64,000 nt of DNA from Psychrobacillus sp. NEAU-3TGS. Its GTDB lineage: Bacteria > Bacillota > Bacilli > Bacillales_A > Planococcaceae. Shown in pieces: positions 27,024-36,297 of this stretch; the first letter of the stretch is position 1, and each line of letters begins with the position of its first letter. The notes beneath the pieces were generated by a model. It saw only the letters and a program-made list of their open reading frames with translations. It was not told the origin of the DNA and searched no databases. The stretch is taken from contig NZ_JAPNOZ010000012.1 of assembly GCF_029955155.1 (NCBI RefSeq), positions 248,001-312,000 on the forward strand, read 5' to 3'. The position numbers and the translations under genes were made by a program.

Positions 27024-27443
27024 GTGGCTGAGGCGAAAAAAAGAAAAAAAGGTTTTGTCGTGGGTGTGCTTATTTTATTTGCTTCTCTTTCTTTTGTGTT
27101 ATTTACAAATGCTCCAAAGGCAGTATTGGAAATTTGTTCACCACTATTTCAAAATGGTTCGTTAGAGATGCAAATAATGCAACTAACGCTTATGGAGAAA
27201 GGTGGATTGTATGACCAAGTGGGACAAAGACTAAAGGAAAAAGGCTACGAGCACTCTATTCTTGGTGGAATAACGGAAAAAGATAAAATATTAGTCAAAT
27301 TTGTACTTAAGAATCAAGAAGCTACTGAACAAAGACAGGAAGAAATTAGGGATATTTTTCATGATTATATCGAAAAAAATAACTTAAACACTCAAACGTT
27401 TACTGTGAAAGTAAGTAATGACACTAGTACAAACTGGAGATGA
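27024..27443 (+). CDS. Hypothetical membrane-anchored protein
   Basis: Up to 139 aa with a basic N terminus (KKRKKGF), one helix (VVGVLILFASLSFVLFT) and a soluble domain ending DIFHDYIEKNNLNTQTFTVK. The family is not recognised with certainty. The start is doubtful: GTG 27024 overlaps its own Shine-Dalgarno-like AGGAG, and GTG 27060 within VVGVL lacks a good site. It occupies the place where B. subtilis has yneN/tlp, but it resembles neither. Confidence 0.6.
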   Translation: MAEAKKRKKGFVVGVLILFASLSFVLFTNAPKAVLEICSPLFQNGSLEMQIMQLTLMEKGGLYDQVGQRLKEKGYEHSILGGITEKDKILVKFVLKNQEATEQRQEEIRDIFHDYIEKNNLNTQTFTVKVSNDTSTNWR

Positions 27444-27479
27444 AAAACACCTTTCTTTTTCAAAAGGTGTTTTATTTTA
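27443..27479. terminator. Terminator
   Basis: AAAAACACCTTT and AAAAGGTGTTTTATTTT form a stem usable in both directions. Confidence 0.75.
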
Positions 27480-27486
27480 TGCATCG

Positions 27487-28032
27487 CTATTGATTATTCC
27501 AGTCTGGTTTAATAATTGAAAAAATATAAGCATCGTTTGATTTGTTATCTTGATAAATATATCCTCTTAAAAGCCCTTCCTTTTGAAAGCCTAAGTTTAA
27601 TAGTAGCTTAAAAGAAGGTTCGTTCTCCGGGAAAGTAACTGCTCCTATGCGATATAAATCTAATTTGTCAAAGCAATACTTGATAACTGCTCCTGCAGCC
27701 TCACTAATGATACCTCTTCTCCAGTACTCTGGCTTCAAGTCATATCCTATTTCCGTTTTTCTACTAGCTATTTGGAGATTATTCAACCCGATTGTTCCTA
27801 CAAATTCCTCTGTATCTTTAAATGTTATACCCCAGCGGATAGATCGCTTTTCTTGAAAACTTTTCTGAAAAGAATCTACTAGATTCATTGCTTGCTGTAT
27901 GTCTGTGAAATGCGCCATACCATAATATTTTGTAACTCGCACGTCGGAAAAGATAGAAAAAACATGATCGATATGATCTTCAGTAATCTGAACTAGTTTC
28001 AGTCGATCCGTTTGTAAAATAGGAAATTCCAT
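27487..28032 (-). CDS. RimJ/RimL-type GNAT acetyltransferase
   Basis: A 181-aa GNAT protein of the Acetyltransf_3 type: FPILQTDRLKLVQITEDHID at the start, RWGITFKDTEEFVGTIGLNN, then EIGYDLKPEYWRRGIISEAA with the acetyl-CoA loop, and LNLGFQKEGLLRGYIYQDNK at the end. Such enzymes N-acetylate protein termini or antibiotics; the substrate cannot be told. Divergent from the BTAD regulator gene. Confidence 0.85.
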   Translation of the reverse strand: MEFPILQTDRLKLVQITEDHIDHVFSIFSDVRVTKYYGMAHFTDIQQAMNLVDSFQKSFQEKRSIRWGITFKDTEEFVGTIGLNNLQIASRKTEIGYDLKPEYWRRGIISEAAGAVIKYCFDKLDLYRIGAVTFPENEPSFKLLLNLGFQKEGLLRGYIYQDNKSNDAYIFSIIKPDWNNQ

Positions 28033-28189
28033 TTAAATGTTTCCTTTCTTTCTTGCGTTTATTATTGAAGAATATCTTAACATACTTCTATATTTCATGA
28101 TACATCTGAATTATCATTTAATTAAGATAATTAATATGGTAGAATTAGTATAAAAGATGATGCTACTTAATCATGATCGGAGGTAAAGG

Positions 28190-31100
28190 ATGGAACAAAC
28201 AACGATAATTACATCAAAAATGACCCCGCCTGTTACATCTTCCTTTTACATGAGAAGATCATCCCTTATCAAGAAATTAAAAATGAATACGAATAGCAAA
28301 TTATCTATTTTACATAGTGGAGCTGGTTTTGGTAAAAGCTCTGCATTAGCTCAAGTGTATGCCGATTCAAAAGAATCATATTCTTGGTATTCGATATCGG
28401 AGGAAGACGATAATATTCATCCTTTTCTTCGGTATCTAGTTCAAAGTATTCGCAAAGTTATCCCGAAGTTCGGTGCAAGTTTAATGGAGCGAGATTTGCT
28501 TTCTATGTATCCAAAAGAAGAGGAATTGACGCAGTGGTATTCATTATTTAGTAATGAACTCGCAAAGATTGAGCAACCCTTTACTATTGTCCTAGATGAC
28601 TTTCATCTCATTGATCATGTCTTTCATATAAATTATATAATCGAAAAAATAATTGAGTTTCTTCCAGCTCATATTCATCTTGTAGTCGCTTCTAGAACTC
28701 GCCCTAAGTGGTCAATCCTATTAAAACTCAAACTAAAAGGCCAGTTAGTGGAAATTACGGAAAAGGACTTTATGTTTACAGAGGAAGAAATACAAGTATT
28801 TTTGGAAGATTATTTTGAAAAAACGATTACGGAGGAAGAAGCAGCGGAGATTATGAGACTGACAGAAGGTTGGGCGATCGCCATTCATTTAATCGCAATG
28901 CAGCTTGCGGAGACAGACAAACATATCAACGAGTTAGTGGACCCCACCTTAAAAGATTTGTTTTCTTATCTGTCTGAAGAAGTATTTCTATTGATGAGTG
29001 AAGAGGATAAACAATCGTTGTTGAACTTTAGCATATTTCCGATATTCACGGAAAAAGAAATTCGGGCATTTTTTGGTGAAAATGCAGCAAAAGATCTAGA
29101 GAGGTTATCAAGTAGTCATGCATTTATTCAAACCTTAAGTAACCCAGGATCTTATCGCTTTCACGCATTGTTTCAGCAATTTTTAGAAACGAAATGGCTG
29201 CAAAAAGATAGTAGTTTGTATTATGAAACGCATAAAAGAGCTGCTAATTATTTTAGTGAACAGCAAAATATCATTCAATCCATATATCATGCAGTAAAAG
29301 CAAATGATGAATATTTTCTTGGAACAATAATCGCCCAGTTTGCCGCTTTCATCATTCAAGATGGGCAATTTGATTGGTTTTTAGATTTGCTAAAGGAGCA
29401 TCTTTCGGATAAAAAACGAGAAGAATTCTATGAGCTATTCTTTTATGAAGGCGAGTGTCATCGTTATCGGGCATTTTATGAGAAAGCTAGAAAAGCGTAT
29501 GAGACTTGTTTGGCTCTTGCGTTGGAAAACAAAAATGCTCTCTATTTAAGTCGAGCAAATGTAGGGCTTGCGCATATATATTTAGATACGATCCAACCTG
29601 CTCTTGCAAAGCCTTATCTAGAGGATGCGGTGAAGTGGGCAGAAGATAGTCCAGAAATGGAGATTCACGAGAGAACCGTATTGAAACGGTTATTAGCTGA
29701 GAACCTAGTGAACTTAGGTAAGGCAAATGAGGCAAGTGATTGGGTTCGACAAGAGGAGTTAGATGCATCGATTCTTAAAGAAGGTAATCTAGATGCACGA
29801 ATCCTCCTTAGAACCGGGTTACTAAATGAAGCCGAGGTACTATTAAGAAATAGGATTAATGATGAGATCAACTTACCGGATTCCCATAGAGAAACAGAAG
29901 TACTTCTTTCCTTTATATACTCTTTAACAGGAAATATAGAAGAGGCAAAACGTTCTGCTATTAAAGGGATTGATACGGGTATTAGAGAAAAATCTAGTTT
30001 TGTGGAGGCAGTCGGTTGGATACGTCGAGGACATGCCGAAATATTAGACAATCCCTTCGATTTAGAAACTCCTGAGAAGTATTACTTAAAAGCGGTTCAA
30101 GGTATGGGAGAATTAAATGTGTCTAGAGGAAAAGCAGAGCCTTTTATGGGTTTAGCTATTTTAAAATCGAGGCAAGGATTGTTTCAAGAAGCCATATCAT
30201 ACGGGGAAAGTGGTTTAATAGAAACAAATAAAGGAAATGACTATTGGTTATCTGCATATATTTTAGTTTGTTTATCCATTGTTTATATAGAAAATGAGAT
30301 GCTGGAGAAAGCTTTACAGTCTATTTGGGATGCGAATCGTCTATTTAAAAATGGTGGGGATGTATACGGCGAAATGATTTCTGATTATTGGTTAATGTTT
30401 ATTCATGACAAATTAGCGGATCAGGAAAAGTTTGTTTTACATGCTGAAAAGTTTGCATCTATTTGTGTACAATATAAATTTTCTTTTTTCCTACTAAAAA
30501 AGACTATTTTCGGTCCTGCAGATCTACAATTGCATTATCCGTCATTACAAAAAGCACTCGTATTAAAAACAGATTCCTCCCCATTGCATACATTAGCAAA
30601 TTTGTTAAAAATAAATTCAAGCACTAATTATCCAGGATATCAGCTAACGCTACAACTATTCGGTCCTTTTACGCTTTTTATGGGAAATGAAGAAATTAGT
30701 GAGCGGAAATGGCAACGCGATAAATCAAAGGAATTGCTTTCTTATTTGTATTTGCATCGAAATCGTTTTGTCCCAAAAGAAGAATTGATGCATGCGATAT
30801 GGGGAGAAGGTGACGAGAAATCGCTAAATCGGGATTTTAAAGTAGTATTAAATGCCCTATTAAAAGTGATAGAACCCAATCGTTTAGCGAGGGAAGAATC
30901 CTTTTTCATCATTCGAAAGCAAGCGATGTACCGAATAAATCCGGAAGCCGCTGTAACGAGTGATTTAGAATCATTTCAACATCTGACGGAAAAAGGGTTG
31001 GAGGAAAAGAACCCGATGCTGTCAGCGGATTACCTACAAAAAGCAGTCAAATTGTATAAAGGCGAATTATTAGAGGATAAATCTAGAATCGATTGGATAT

Positions 31101-31399
31101 CACATGATCGGGAAAAAAATCAGCAACAATATTTACTCGTGTTAGAAAGGCTCGCTCAAACGTATACGAGATTGAAAGAGTTCGAAACATCCATTTACTG
31201 GGCGGAGAAATTAATAAGAGTGGATCCCACATGGGAGGAAGCCTATCGATTATTGATGTTCGCCTACTATCAGCTTCAAAATAGAACACAAGCAGTGAAA
31301 TGGTATGAAAAATGTATTTCCGTACTATATACCGAGCTAAAAGTAGAGCCGATGCATACGACGATTCAAATGTATGAAATGATTACAAGCTATGGTTGA
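28190..31399 (+). CDS. STAND NTPase / BTAD-type transcriptional regulator
   Basis: A 1069-aa multidomain regulator. Residues 1-300 resemble the MalT-type STAND NTPase: Walker A SGAGFGKSS near residue 43, Walker B TIVLDDFHLID near 138, and EGWAIAIHL (winged-helix region). A long TPR-like helical section runs from about 330 to 790. From about 815 an OmpR-type winged helix (LQLFGPFTLFMGNEEIS, SKELLSYLYLHRNRFVPKEEL) is followed by a bacterial transcriptional activation domain with WISHDREKNQQQYLLVLERLA. GGAGGTAAAGG precedes ATG 28190. It stands directly upstream of the importer/CoA-ligase operon and is the likely activator of it. Confidence 0.88.
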   Translation: MEQTTIITSKMTPPVTSSFYMRRSSLIKKLKMNTNSKLSILHSGAGFGKSSALAQVYADSKESYSWYSISEEDDNIHPFLRYLVQSIRKVIPKFGASLMERDLLSMYPKEEELTQWYSLFSNELAKIEQPFTIVLDDFHLIDHVFHINYIIEKIIEFLPAHIHLVVASRTRPKWSILLKLKLKGQLVEITEKDFMFTEEEIQVFLEDYFEKTITEEEAAEIMRLTEGWAIAIHLIAMQLAETDKHINELVDPTLKDLFSYLSEEVFLLMSEEDKQSLLNFSIFPIFTEKEIRAFFGENAAKDLERLSSSHAFIQTLSNPGSYRFHALFQQFLETKWLQKDSSLYYETHKRAANYFSEQQNIIQSIYHAVKANDEYFLGTIIAQFAAFIIQDGQFDWFLDLLKEHLSDKKREEFYELFFYEGECHRYRAFYEKARKAYETCLALALENKNALYLSRANVGLAHIYLDTIQPALAKPYLEDAVKWAEDSPEMEIHERTVLKRLLAENLVNLGKANEASDWVRQEELDASILKEGNLDARILLRTGLLNEAEVLLRNRINDEINLPDSHRETEVLLSFIYSLTGNIEEAKRSAIKGIDTGIREKSSFVEAVGWIRRGHAEILDNPFDLETPEKYYLKAVQGMGELNVSRGKAEPFMGLAILKSRQGLFQEAISYGESGLIETNKGNDYWLSAYILVCLSIVYIENEMLEKALQSIWDANRLFKNGGDVYGEMISDYWLMFIHDKLADQEKFVLHAEKFASICVQYKFSFFLLKKTIFGPADLQLHYPSLQKALVLKTDSSPLHTLANLLKINSSTNYPGYQLTLQLFGPFTLFMGNEEISERKWQRDKSKELLSYLYLHRNRFVPKEELMHAIWGEGDEKSLNRDFKVVLNALLKVIEPNRLAREESFFIIRKQAMYRINPEAAVTSDLESFQHLTEKGLEEKNPMLSADYLQKAVKLYKGELLEDKSRIDWISHDREKNQQQYLLVLERLAQTYTRLKEFETSIYWAEKLIRVDPTWEEAYRLLMFAYYQLQNRTQAVKWYEKCISVLYTELKVEPMHTTIQMYEMITSYG

Positions 31400-31431
31400 A
31401 CGCAGAAAAGCTATGATTTTCTGCGTTTTTT
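31399..31431 (+). terminator. Terminator after the BTAD regulator
   Basis: AACGCAGAAAA and TTTTCTGCGTTTTTT flank a short loop; the operon downstream therefore has its own promoter. Confidence 0.85.
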
Positions 31432-31481
31432 GATTCCCCCAAAAAATTTAATAAAACATTTGCTCCTGCGCGAGCTCGTCG

Positions 31482-31520
31482 CAAAAGAGTTACAAAAGCA
31501 AAGCTTTTGTAACTCTTTTG
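31482..31520. promoter_or_regulatory. Perfect 18-bp inverted repeat upstream of the importer operon
   Basis: CAAAAGAGTTACAAAAGC (31482-31499) and GCTTTTGTAACTCTTTTG (31503-31520) are exact complements with a 3-nt loop. TAACTC repeats once more just after. It is not followed by a T-run, so it is more likely an operator for the BTAD protein or an mRNA leader hairpin than a terminator. Confidence 0.6.
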
Positions 31521-31551
31521 TAACTCCTTTTCAGTACTATAAACGGGAAGC

Positions 31552-31566
31552 ATGGTAACGCTTACA
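31552..31566 (+). promoter_or_regulatory. cre-like site (CcpA)
   Basis: ATGGTAACGCTTACA matches the cre consensus WTGNAANCGNWNNCW at all but one position (T for A at position 5). It lies 23 nt before the start codon of the binding-protein gene, where bound CcpA would block transcription. This suggests carbon catabolite repression of the operon. Confidence 0.6.
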
Positions 31567-31589
31567 AAAAAGATCAAAGGGGGATTTAC

Positions 31590-32852
31590 ATGCCAAAAAA
31601 ATGGGGCCTTTTATTGTTGTTCGTATTCGTCTTAATTTTCAGTGCAGCTTGTAGTGATGATTCAAGTTCAACGGGTACAACGAAAGAAGAAACAGACGAA
31701 GGAACAACAACACCAGTATCTAGTGAAGTGACGGAAGAAGGAGGCACAATCAAAATTGGTGTGCTTGCCTCATTAACGGGTGCACTGGAGTCTTATGGGA
31801 AACAAACGAAAAATGGTTTTGAGTTAGGACTTGAATATGCTACAGACGGAACACTGGAAGTAGCAGGCAAGAAAATTGAAGTTGTTTACGAAGACACAGA
31901 AACGAAGCCAGAAGTTGCTGTACAAAAAGCTACCAAGCTATTAGAAGAAGATGAAGTAGATTTTCTAGTTGGATCCTCTAGTTCAGGTGATACGTTAGCG
32001 GTGCTTCCTCTCGCGGAAGAATATGAAAAGATTATGATCGTTGAACCAGCAGTAGCTGATAGTATTACAGGTTCAGAGTTTAACCCGTATATTTTCCGTA
32101 CGGCACGTAACTCTTCACAGGACGCAGTTGCAGGTGCAGCGGCAATTGCTAAACCAGGTGTAAAAATTGCAACATTTGCACCAGATTACTCTTTTGGATG
32201 GGATGGAGTGGCAGCATTTAAAGCAGCTGCTGAAAAATTAGGTGCAGAAATTGTATTAGAAGAATATGCTGATCCTGCAGCTACTGATTTTACCTCTAAT
32301 CTACAAAAGATTATCCAAGAAAAACCGGATTACTTATTTGTTGTGTGGGCTGGAGCGAACTCACCATGGAACCAAATTGCTGATTTAAAAATGCAAGAAA
32401 AAGGGATTAAAATTTCAACTGGAGCACCTGATATTCCAGCTTTATCTATTATGGAACCATTAGTTGGAATGGAAGGATTCTCTGTTTACTATCATACGCT
32501 TCCAGACAATCCGATCAATGATTGGTTAGTGGAAGAGCATAAAAAACGTTTCAACGGAGAAGTGCCGGATCTATTCACTCCAGGTGGTATGTCTGCTGCT
32601 ATCTCAATCGTGGAAGCTTTGAAAAAATCAGAAGGAAATGCAGATGGAAATGAACTGATCAAAATAATGGAAGGTATGTCATTTGAAACGCCAAAAGGAA
32701 CGATGACTTTCCGTCCGGAAGACCATCAAGCATTACAGCCTCTTTACTCGATTAAATTAGAAAAACAAGAAGGCGTTGACTATCCTGTTCCAGTATTAAT
32801 AAGAGAGCTGTCACCAGAAGAAACTGAACCACCGATTTTAAACAATAAATAA
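31590..32852 (+). CDS. ABC transporter substrate-binding lipoprotein (LivK-like)
   Basis: A 420-aa periplasmic-binding-protein type I fold of the branched-chain amino-acid/amide family. It has signal peptide and lipobox FSAAC, a low-complexity Ser/Thr/Glu linker, then IKIGVLASLTGALESYGKQTKNG, DFLVGSSSSGDTLAVLPLAEE and VWAGANSPWNQIADL. CAAAGGGGG precedes the ATG. Members bind amino acids, amides, urea or aromatic acids; the linked acyl-CoA ligase suggests a carboxylic acid here (inference). Confidence 0.88.
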   Translation: MPKKWGLLLLFVFVLIFSAACSDDSSSTGTTKEETDEGTTTPVSSEVTEEGGTIKIGVLASLTGALESYGKQTKNGFELGLEYATDGTLEVAGKKIEVVYEDTETKPEVAVQKATKLLEEDEVDFLVGSSSSGDTLAVLPLAEEYEKIMIVEPAVADSITGSEFNPYIFRTARNSSQDAVAGAAAIAKPGVKIATFAPDYSFGWDGVAAFKAAAEKLGAEIVLEEYADPAATDFTSNLQKIIQEKPDYLFVVWAGANSPWNQIADLKMQEKGIKISTGAPDIPALSIMEPLVGMEGFSVYYHTLPDNPINDWLVEEHKKRFNGEVPDLFTPGGMSAAISIVEALKKSEGNADGNELIKIMEGMSFETPKGTMTFRPEDHQALQPLYSIKLEKQEGVDYPVPVLIRELSPEETEPPILNNK

Positions 32853-32882
32853 GCCAGAGTAGTGATAGACTAAGCAATTAGC

Positions 32883-32934
32883 TCTATCGCTCCCCATATG
32901 ATAGAGCTTGTTCTATCGTATGGGGAGCGATAGA
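32883..32934 (+). repeat. Long hairpin between livK-like and livG-like genes
   Basis: TCTATCGCTCCCCATATG (32883-32900) and its continuation ATAGA pair with TCTATCGTATGGGGAGCG and ATAGA, 23 bp with one mismatch (G-T in RNA) and a 6-nt loop. There is no T-run. Such stems after the binding-protein gene commonly stabilise the upstream mRNA so that the binding protein is made in excess. Confidence 0.65.
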
Positions 32935-32946
32935 AGAAAGGGGTAT

Positions 32947-33720
32947 ATGAAATTGGAACCAATACTGAAAACAGAAAATCTAACGATTAAATTTGGTGGG
33001 CAAACTGCTGTAGATCATGTGAATTTTACGATGCCAGCAAAGCATTTCAAATCGATTATTGGACCGAATGGCGCCGGTAAAACAACTTTTTTCAACTTGA
33101 TAAGTGGTGAGTTAAAGCCCACAGAAGGAGATGTCTTTTTTAGAGGGGAATCAATGGCCAAATACTCGTCCGTTGAACGCACAAGAAAAGGACTTGGACG
33201 ATCATTTCAAATTACAAATGTGTTCCCCAATCTAACGGTAATCGAAAATGTCCGACTAGCAGTTCAATCGAAAGAAAATATCCGATATCAAATGTTCCGC
33301 CATTTTACTGCATACAAGGATTTGCATATACAAGCAGAAAAATTACTAGAAGTGGTATTACTTTCAAACAAAGCGAATGCAGTAGCCAATCAATTATCTC
33401 ATGGAGAGAAACGAAAACTAGAAATTGCGATGTTACTTGCGCTTGATACAGAAGTTTTACTATTAGATGAACCAACCGCTGGAATGTCACTAGAGGAAGT
33501 ACCGGCTATTCTGGATGTAATTAAACAAATCAAACAAGCTGGAGACAAAACGATTTTGCTAATCGAGCATAAGATGGATATGATCATGGACCTATCCGAT
33601 TCTATTATGGTGCTTTTTAATGGTAGATTACTAGCGGACGGAACTCCAAAAGAAATCATGGACAATGAAACTGTTCAAAATGCTTATTTAGGGGGACTAT
33701 ACGATGAGCATCTTGCTTAA
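32947..33720 (+). CDS. livG: Branched-chain-type ABC transporter ATPase LivG-like
   Basis: A 257-aa ATPase: Walker A GPNGAGKTTFF, signature LSHGEKRKLEIAM, Walker B VLLLDEPTAGMS, switch His in LLIEHKMDMIM. LGRSFQITNVFPNLTV is typical of LivG. ATG 32947 follows AAAGGGG; the frame opens earlier at 32908 within the hairpin. It overlaps livF by 17 nt. Confidence 0.92.
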   Translation: MKLEPILKTENLTIKFGGQTAVDHVNFTMPAKHFKSIIGPNGAGKTTFFNLISGELKPTEGDVFFRGESMAKYSSVERTRKGLGRSFQITNVFPNLTVIENVRLAVQSKENIRYQMFRHFTAYKDLHIQAEKLLEVVLLSNKANAVANQLSHGEKRKLEIAMLLALDTEVLLLDEPTAGMSLEEVPAILDVIKQIKQAGDKTILLIEHKMDMIMDLSDSIMVLFNGRLLADGTPKEIMDNETVQNAYLGGLYDEHLA

Positions 33721-34411
33721 AGTTGATAATATTCACACGCATATTGGCCAGTATCACATTTTACAAGGCGTTTCCTTTGAAGCAAAAAAAGGCGAGGTAA
33801 GTGTTTTACTTGGGAGAAATGGAGCTGGAAAAACGACTACGCTAAAGACAATTATGGGTTTGACTCCAGCAACTTCTGGAACGGTCACTTTTTTGAATGA
33901 AGGAATCACCAAAAATGCAACACATCATATTGCTTCTAACGGAATCGGTTATGTACCAGAGGATCAAGGAATCTTCGGAGCACTAACCGTAGAGGAAAAC
34001 CTAAAAGTGGCGATGAAAAAAGAAAATGATGCTGCGCGGGAAAGACAAGAGTATGTACTCGACCTTTTTCCTGACTTAAAGAAGTACTGGAAAAAAGAAG
34101 GCGGACATCTATCCGGAGGTCAAAAACAAATGCTATCGATGGCACGGGCCTTTATTAATGATAGCAAGTTACTGCTTATAGATGAGCCTTCCAAAGGGCT
34201 TGCTCCCGTTGTGATTGAAAAAGTAATGGAAGCCATTATAGAAATGAAAAAACAAACTACTATTATTCTAGTAGAACAAAACTTTATCATGGCCAGCAGG
34301 ATAGGAGATACATACACATTAATCGATGATGGTGAAACCATACAATCGGGACAAATGAGTGAATTGATCCAAAATGAAGAGTTGAAACGACAATATTTAG
34401 GAATTGGGTAA
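33704..34411 (+). CDS. livF: Branched-chain-type ABC transporter ATPase LivF-like
   Basis: A 235-aa second ATPase: Walker A GRNGAGKTTTL, YVPEDQGIFGALTVEENL, signature LSGGQKQML, Walker B LLLIDEPSKGLAP. It forms the ATPase pair with LivG. The start lies inside the end of livG, which implies translational coupling. Confidence 0.92.
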   Translation: MSILLKVDNIHTHIGQYHILQGVSFEAKKGEVSVLLGRNGAGKTTTLKTIMGLTPATSGTVTFLNEGITKNATHHIASNGIGYVPEDQGIFGALTVEENLKVAMKKENDAARERQEYVLDLFPDLKKYWKKEGGHLSGGQKQMLSMARAFINDSKLLLIDEPSKGLAPVVIEKVMEAIIEMKKQTTIILVEQNFIMASRIGDTYTLIDDGETIQSGQMSELIQNEELKRQYLGIG

Positions 34412-34423
34412 GGAGGGGAAACA

Positions 34424-35284
34424 ATGGAATTAATCATCAATTTATTAATAAACGGATTAGCGACAGGCATGCTTATCTTTCTTCTAGCAGCCGGACTCAC
34501 ATTAATATTTGGATTAATGGATGTACTAAATTTTGCACATGGTGGTCTGTTTGCCTGGGGTGCCTTTTCAGGCGTTTGGTTCTATGGGTTAACCAACAGC
34601 TTTACTGTAGCAATTATCGGAGCTATTTTAACTGGAATCGTGCTTGGGTTTATTACGGAAAAGCTTATTATTACACCAGTTTACGGCAATCATATCCAAC
34701 AAATTTTAATAACGCTCGGATTTATGATTGTGTTATCTGAAATGCTAAAAGTCGTTTTTGGACCAAACCAAATCGCAGCTAAGACCCCCCCATTGTTATC
34801 GGGCAGTTGGGAAATCGGAGATGTCATTATTATTAAGTATCGCTTGTTTATCATCCTAGTAGGCATTCTAGTCTTTGGTATCTTCCAGTTCATCTTAAAA
34901 CGCACGAAAATAGGATTAATCGTACGGGCAGGCGTAATGAACAAAGAAATGGTGCAAGCGCTCGGCATTAATATTAAACAAGTATTTTTGTATGTATTTA
35001 TGGTAGGAGCAGCCCTTGCTGCGCTTGGAGGAGTACTGATGGCTCCTTATTCAGGGGTTATTTATGCAGAAATGGGTATGGAATTCGCGATATTAGCGTT
35101 TATCGTAGTTGTGATAGGCGGGATGGGTAGCTTTCCAGGTTCTCTTCTTGCTGCAATACTTGTCGGTCTTGCGGGCAGCTTTATGGCGTATTATGTTCCT
35201 GCACTATCACTTGCGGTTAATATGATGCTTATGGCAATTGTATTAATTTTCCGTCCGCAAGGTTTGTTTACAGCGAAAGGATGA
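34424..35284 (+). CDS. livH: Branched-chain-type ABC transporter permease LivH-like
   Basis: A 286-aa permease with eight or so helices and the family blocks GLTLIFGLMDVLNFAHGGLF and AALGGVLMAPYSGVIY, ending LIFRPQGLF. AAGGAGGGG precedes the ATG, 12 nt after livF. Confidence 0.92.
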   Translation: MELIINLLINGLATGMLIFLLAAGLTLIFGLMDVLNFAHGGLFAWGAFSGVWFYGLTNSFTVAIIGAILTGIVLGFITEKLIITPVYGNHIQQILITLGFMIVLSEMLKVVFGPNQIAAKTPPLLSGSWEIGDVIIIKYRLFIILVGILVFGIFQFILKRTKIGLIVRAGVMNKEMVQALGINIKQVFLYVFMVGAALAALGGVLMAPYSGVIYAEMGMEFAILAFIVVVIGGMGSFPGSLLAAILVGLAGSFMAYYVPALSLAVNMMLMAIVLIFRPQGLFTAKG

Positions 35285-35290
35285 TGCGAG

Positions 35291-36297
35291 ATGAAGACAA
35301 AATTCCAAGTTAATAATGGTATCTTACTTGTCATAGTGGCAGCCCTCGCTGTGTTCCCTTTTGTTTCCGATTCACGGACATGGACTATTTTGTTGACGCA
35401 AATATTCATCTTCTCTATTTTGGCGATGAGTTATGATATTTTGCTAGGGTATACGGGGATCGTATCATTGGGCATGCAATGTTTTTTGGAATGGGTGCTT
35501 ATGCAACCGCAGTTATGCTCGATCGTTTTGACCCAAGTTTAAGTGTCTTTTTTCTTTCCATTGCGGTCGGAATGGTCATTTCAGGGGTTATCAGTTTTTT
35601 AGTCGGTCTATTAACACTTCGACTGAAGAGTCATTTCTTTGCTATGCTGACACTTGCAGTTTCCGGTTTATTTTTGGTACTTGCAGAGAAGTGGAGAACG
35701 CTCACACATGGAAATGATGGATTCACGTTTCGTGCGCCTGATTTCTTTAAAGATCGTGTGATGTTCTATTTACTCGTACTTGCTTGTTTAGTGCTTGTAT
35801 ATTTCCTATTGCGTCGGTTTGTTTCTTCTCCTTTAGGAAGAGTGTTGATCGCAGTACGTGAAAATGAACAACGAACGAAATCATTAGGCTTCCAGACCTT
35901 GCACTACAAGGTGATTGCATCTGTGATTGCAGGGATTGTCGCAAGTTTAGCGGGTTCTCTCTATGCTATTTCCTTACGTTTTGTCAATACGAGTGTGCTT
36001 ACGATGGATATTACGCTAGATGCACTACTTATGACGATTATTGGAGGAGTCGGTACATTAATCGGACCGATTATTGGTGCGGGTGTTATTGAACTTGCAC
36101 AGCATTACTTATCTGGTCTTGCTAAAGAATATCCTATATTTGAAAGATGGATCATTTTCTTTGGAATCATATATATATTGGCGGTTATCTTTTTCCCAAG
36201 AGGGATTGTTGGAACGATTAGTTTTGCGTTTTGGAAACGTAAAAACAACGAACAGAAAGTTAAAATGGCTCCTAAACGAAAGGAGCTACTAAAATGA
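35291..36297 (+). pseudogene. livM: Branched-chain-type ABC transporter permease LivM-like, frameshifted
   Basis: Frame 35291-35542 gives ...YDILLGYTGIVSLG and then nonsense; frame 35479-36297 gives MFFGMGAYATAVML and the rest through FPRGIVGTI. The family sequence GIVSLGHAMFFGMGAYA is restored by adding one C at 35473 (GGGC where GGGCC is expected). The rest is intact, about 335 aa when joined. The whole transporter depends on this gene, so the break either kills the importer or is an assembly error. Confidence 0.88.
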
